Of a DNA stretch of 15,122 nucleotides, positions 14,998-15,122 are shown in pieces (position 1 is the first letter of the stretch; the number at the start of each line of letters is the position of its first letter). The translations under genes and the position numbers were made by a program. Source of the DNA: Clostridia bacterium (lineage in GTDB: Bacteria > Bacillota > Clostridia > TANB77 > CAG-508). Location of the stretch: assembly GCA_900754285.1 (NCBI GenBank), contig CAAECB010000051.1, positions 1 to 15,122 of the forward strand, written 5' to 3'. The notes under the pieces were generated by a model. The model was given only the letters and a program-made list of their open reading frames with translations, made no database searches and had not been told where the DNA came from.

Positions 14998-15024
14998 TGT
15001 TTTTGGGGCCGGACTCAAAAAACA
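14998..15024 (+). other. GC-rich-loop hairpin directly after the last stop codon
   Basis: TGTTTTTGGG (14998-15007) can pair with CTCAAAAAACA (15014-15024) with one G-T pair and one bulged A, closing a loop of GCCGGA. The GC block GGGGCCGGACTC is conspicuous in this AT-rich context. No T-run follows, so it is not itself a terminator. Function unknown. Confidence 0.35.
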
Positions 15025-15035
15025 CTAAGAAAAAT

Positions 15036-15078
15036 AAAAAACCTAGAAATAGATTAGTTTCTATTTTTAGGTTTTTTT
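15036..15078 (+). terminator. Rho-independent terminator of the T4SS operon
   Basis: The arms 15036-15052 (AAAAAACCTAGAAATAG) and 15061-15077 (CTATTTTTAGGTTTTTT) pair over 17 bp with a single G-T wobble around an 8-nt loop and end in a run of seven T. It lies 38 nt after the last stop codon and closes the roughly 14.3-kb unit that starts near 716. The flanking A-run could also serve the opposite strand if a convergent gene lies beyond the window. Confidence 0.88.
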
Positions 15079-15122
15079 CATATTATATAAAAAAATAAAA
15101 AACAAATAAATAAAAAAAATAA

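Noticed and set aside
15079..15122. Possible gene or repeat in the final A/T-rich stretch
   Set aside because: Only A-rich low-complexity sequence is left; no frame, RBS or structured repeat.

Overview
The window is very AT-rich (well under one third G+C by eye). It is densely coded on the + strand with strong GGAGG-type ribosome binding sites, standard stop usage (TAA, TAG and TGA all terminate genes) and wall hydrolases built for a thick peptidoglycan. This points to a low-GC Bacillota host, most likely a clostridium-like organism; species cannot be read from the sequence.

The whole window is the core of a Gram-positive type IV secretion (conjugation) apparatus. Layout: the last 25 codons of a cut-off pilin-like gene (3-80); a promoter; a complete VirB2/TrbC-like pilin gene (210-575) closed by a strong intrinsic terminator (593-618); a second promoter whose -35 box sits inside a perfect inverted repeat (672-693); then seven tightly packed genes running to a terminator at 15036-15078. 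These are a PrgI/VirB3-like protein (747-1136), a membrane-anchored TraC-like VirB4 partner (1129-2373), the VirB4 ATPase (2324-4291), a VirB6/TrbL-like channel protein with a very long C-terminal tail (4310-7024), a membrane-anchored protein with a probable NTF2-like plus beta-sandwich ectodomain (7046-7978), a giant 1874-residue wall hydrolase (8006-13630), and a membrane-anchored protein with two or three probable VirB8/TcpC-type repeats (13642-14997). The order VirB4 - VirB6 - wall hydrolase - VirB8-like follows that of Tn916 (Orf16-Orf15-Orf14/CwlT-Orf13), with one extra gene inserted.

Working model: VirB4 and its TraC-like partner power assembly at the membrane. PrgI, the VirB6-like protein and the VirB8-like proteins form the channel and its outer scaffold, the pilins supply surface subunits, and the giant hydrolase opens the cell wall. 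No relaxase, VirD4-type coupling protein, integrase or oriT is visible, so DNA transfer itself is inferred from gene families; those parts may lie upstream of the window.

The most striking item is the hydrolase. Seven distinct enzyme-like domains can be read from catalytic motifs in one polypeptide: M23 metallopeptidase, C39-like cysteine peptidase, M15 D,D/L,D-peptidase, a class A beta-lactamase-fold serine enzyme lacking the usual general-base Glu, a 3D/MltA-type transglycosylase-like domain, a GH24-like lysozyme and an NlpC/P60-CHAP-like cysteine peptidase. The usual conjugative hydrolase has two. Other points are the candidate operator copies 50 bp apart, the uncoupled pilin transcription unit, the pilin-like motif shared by the pilin and the VirB6-like protein, and the repeated VirB8-type folds.
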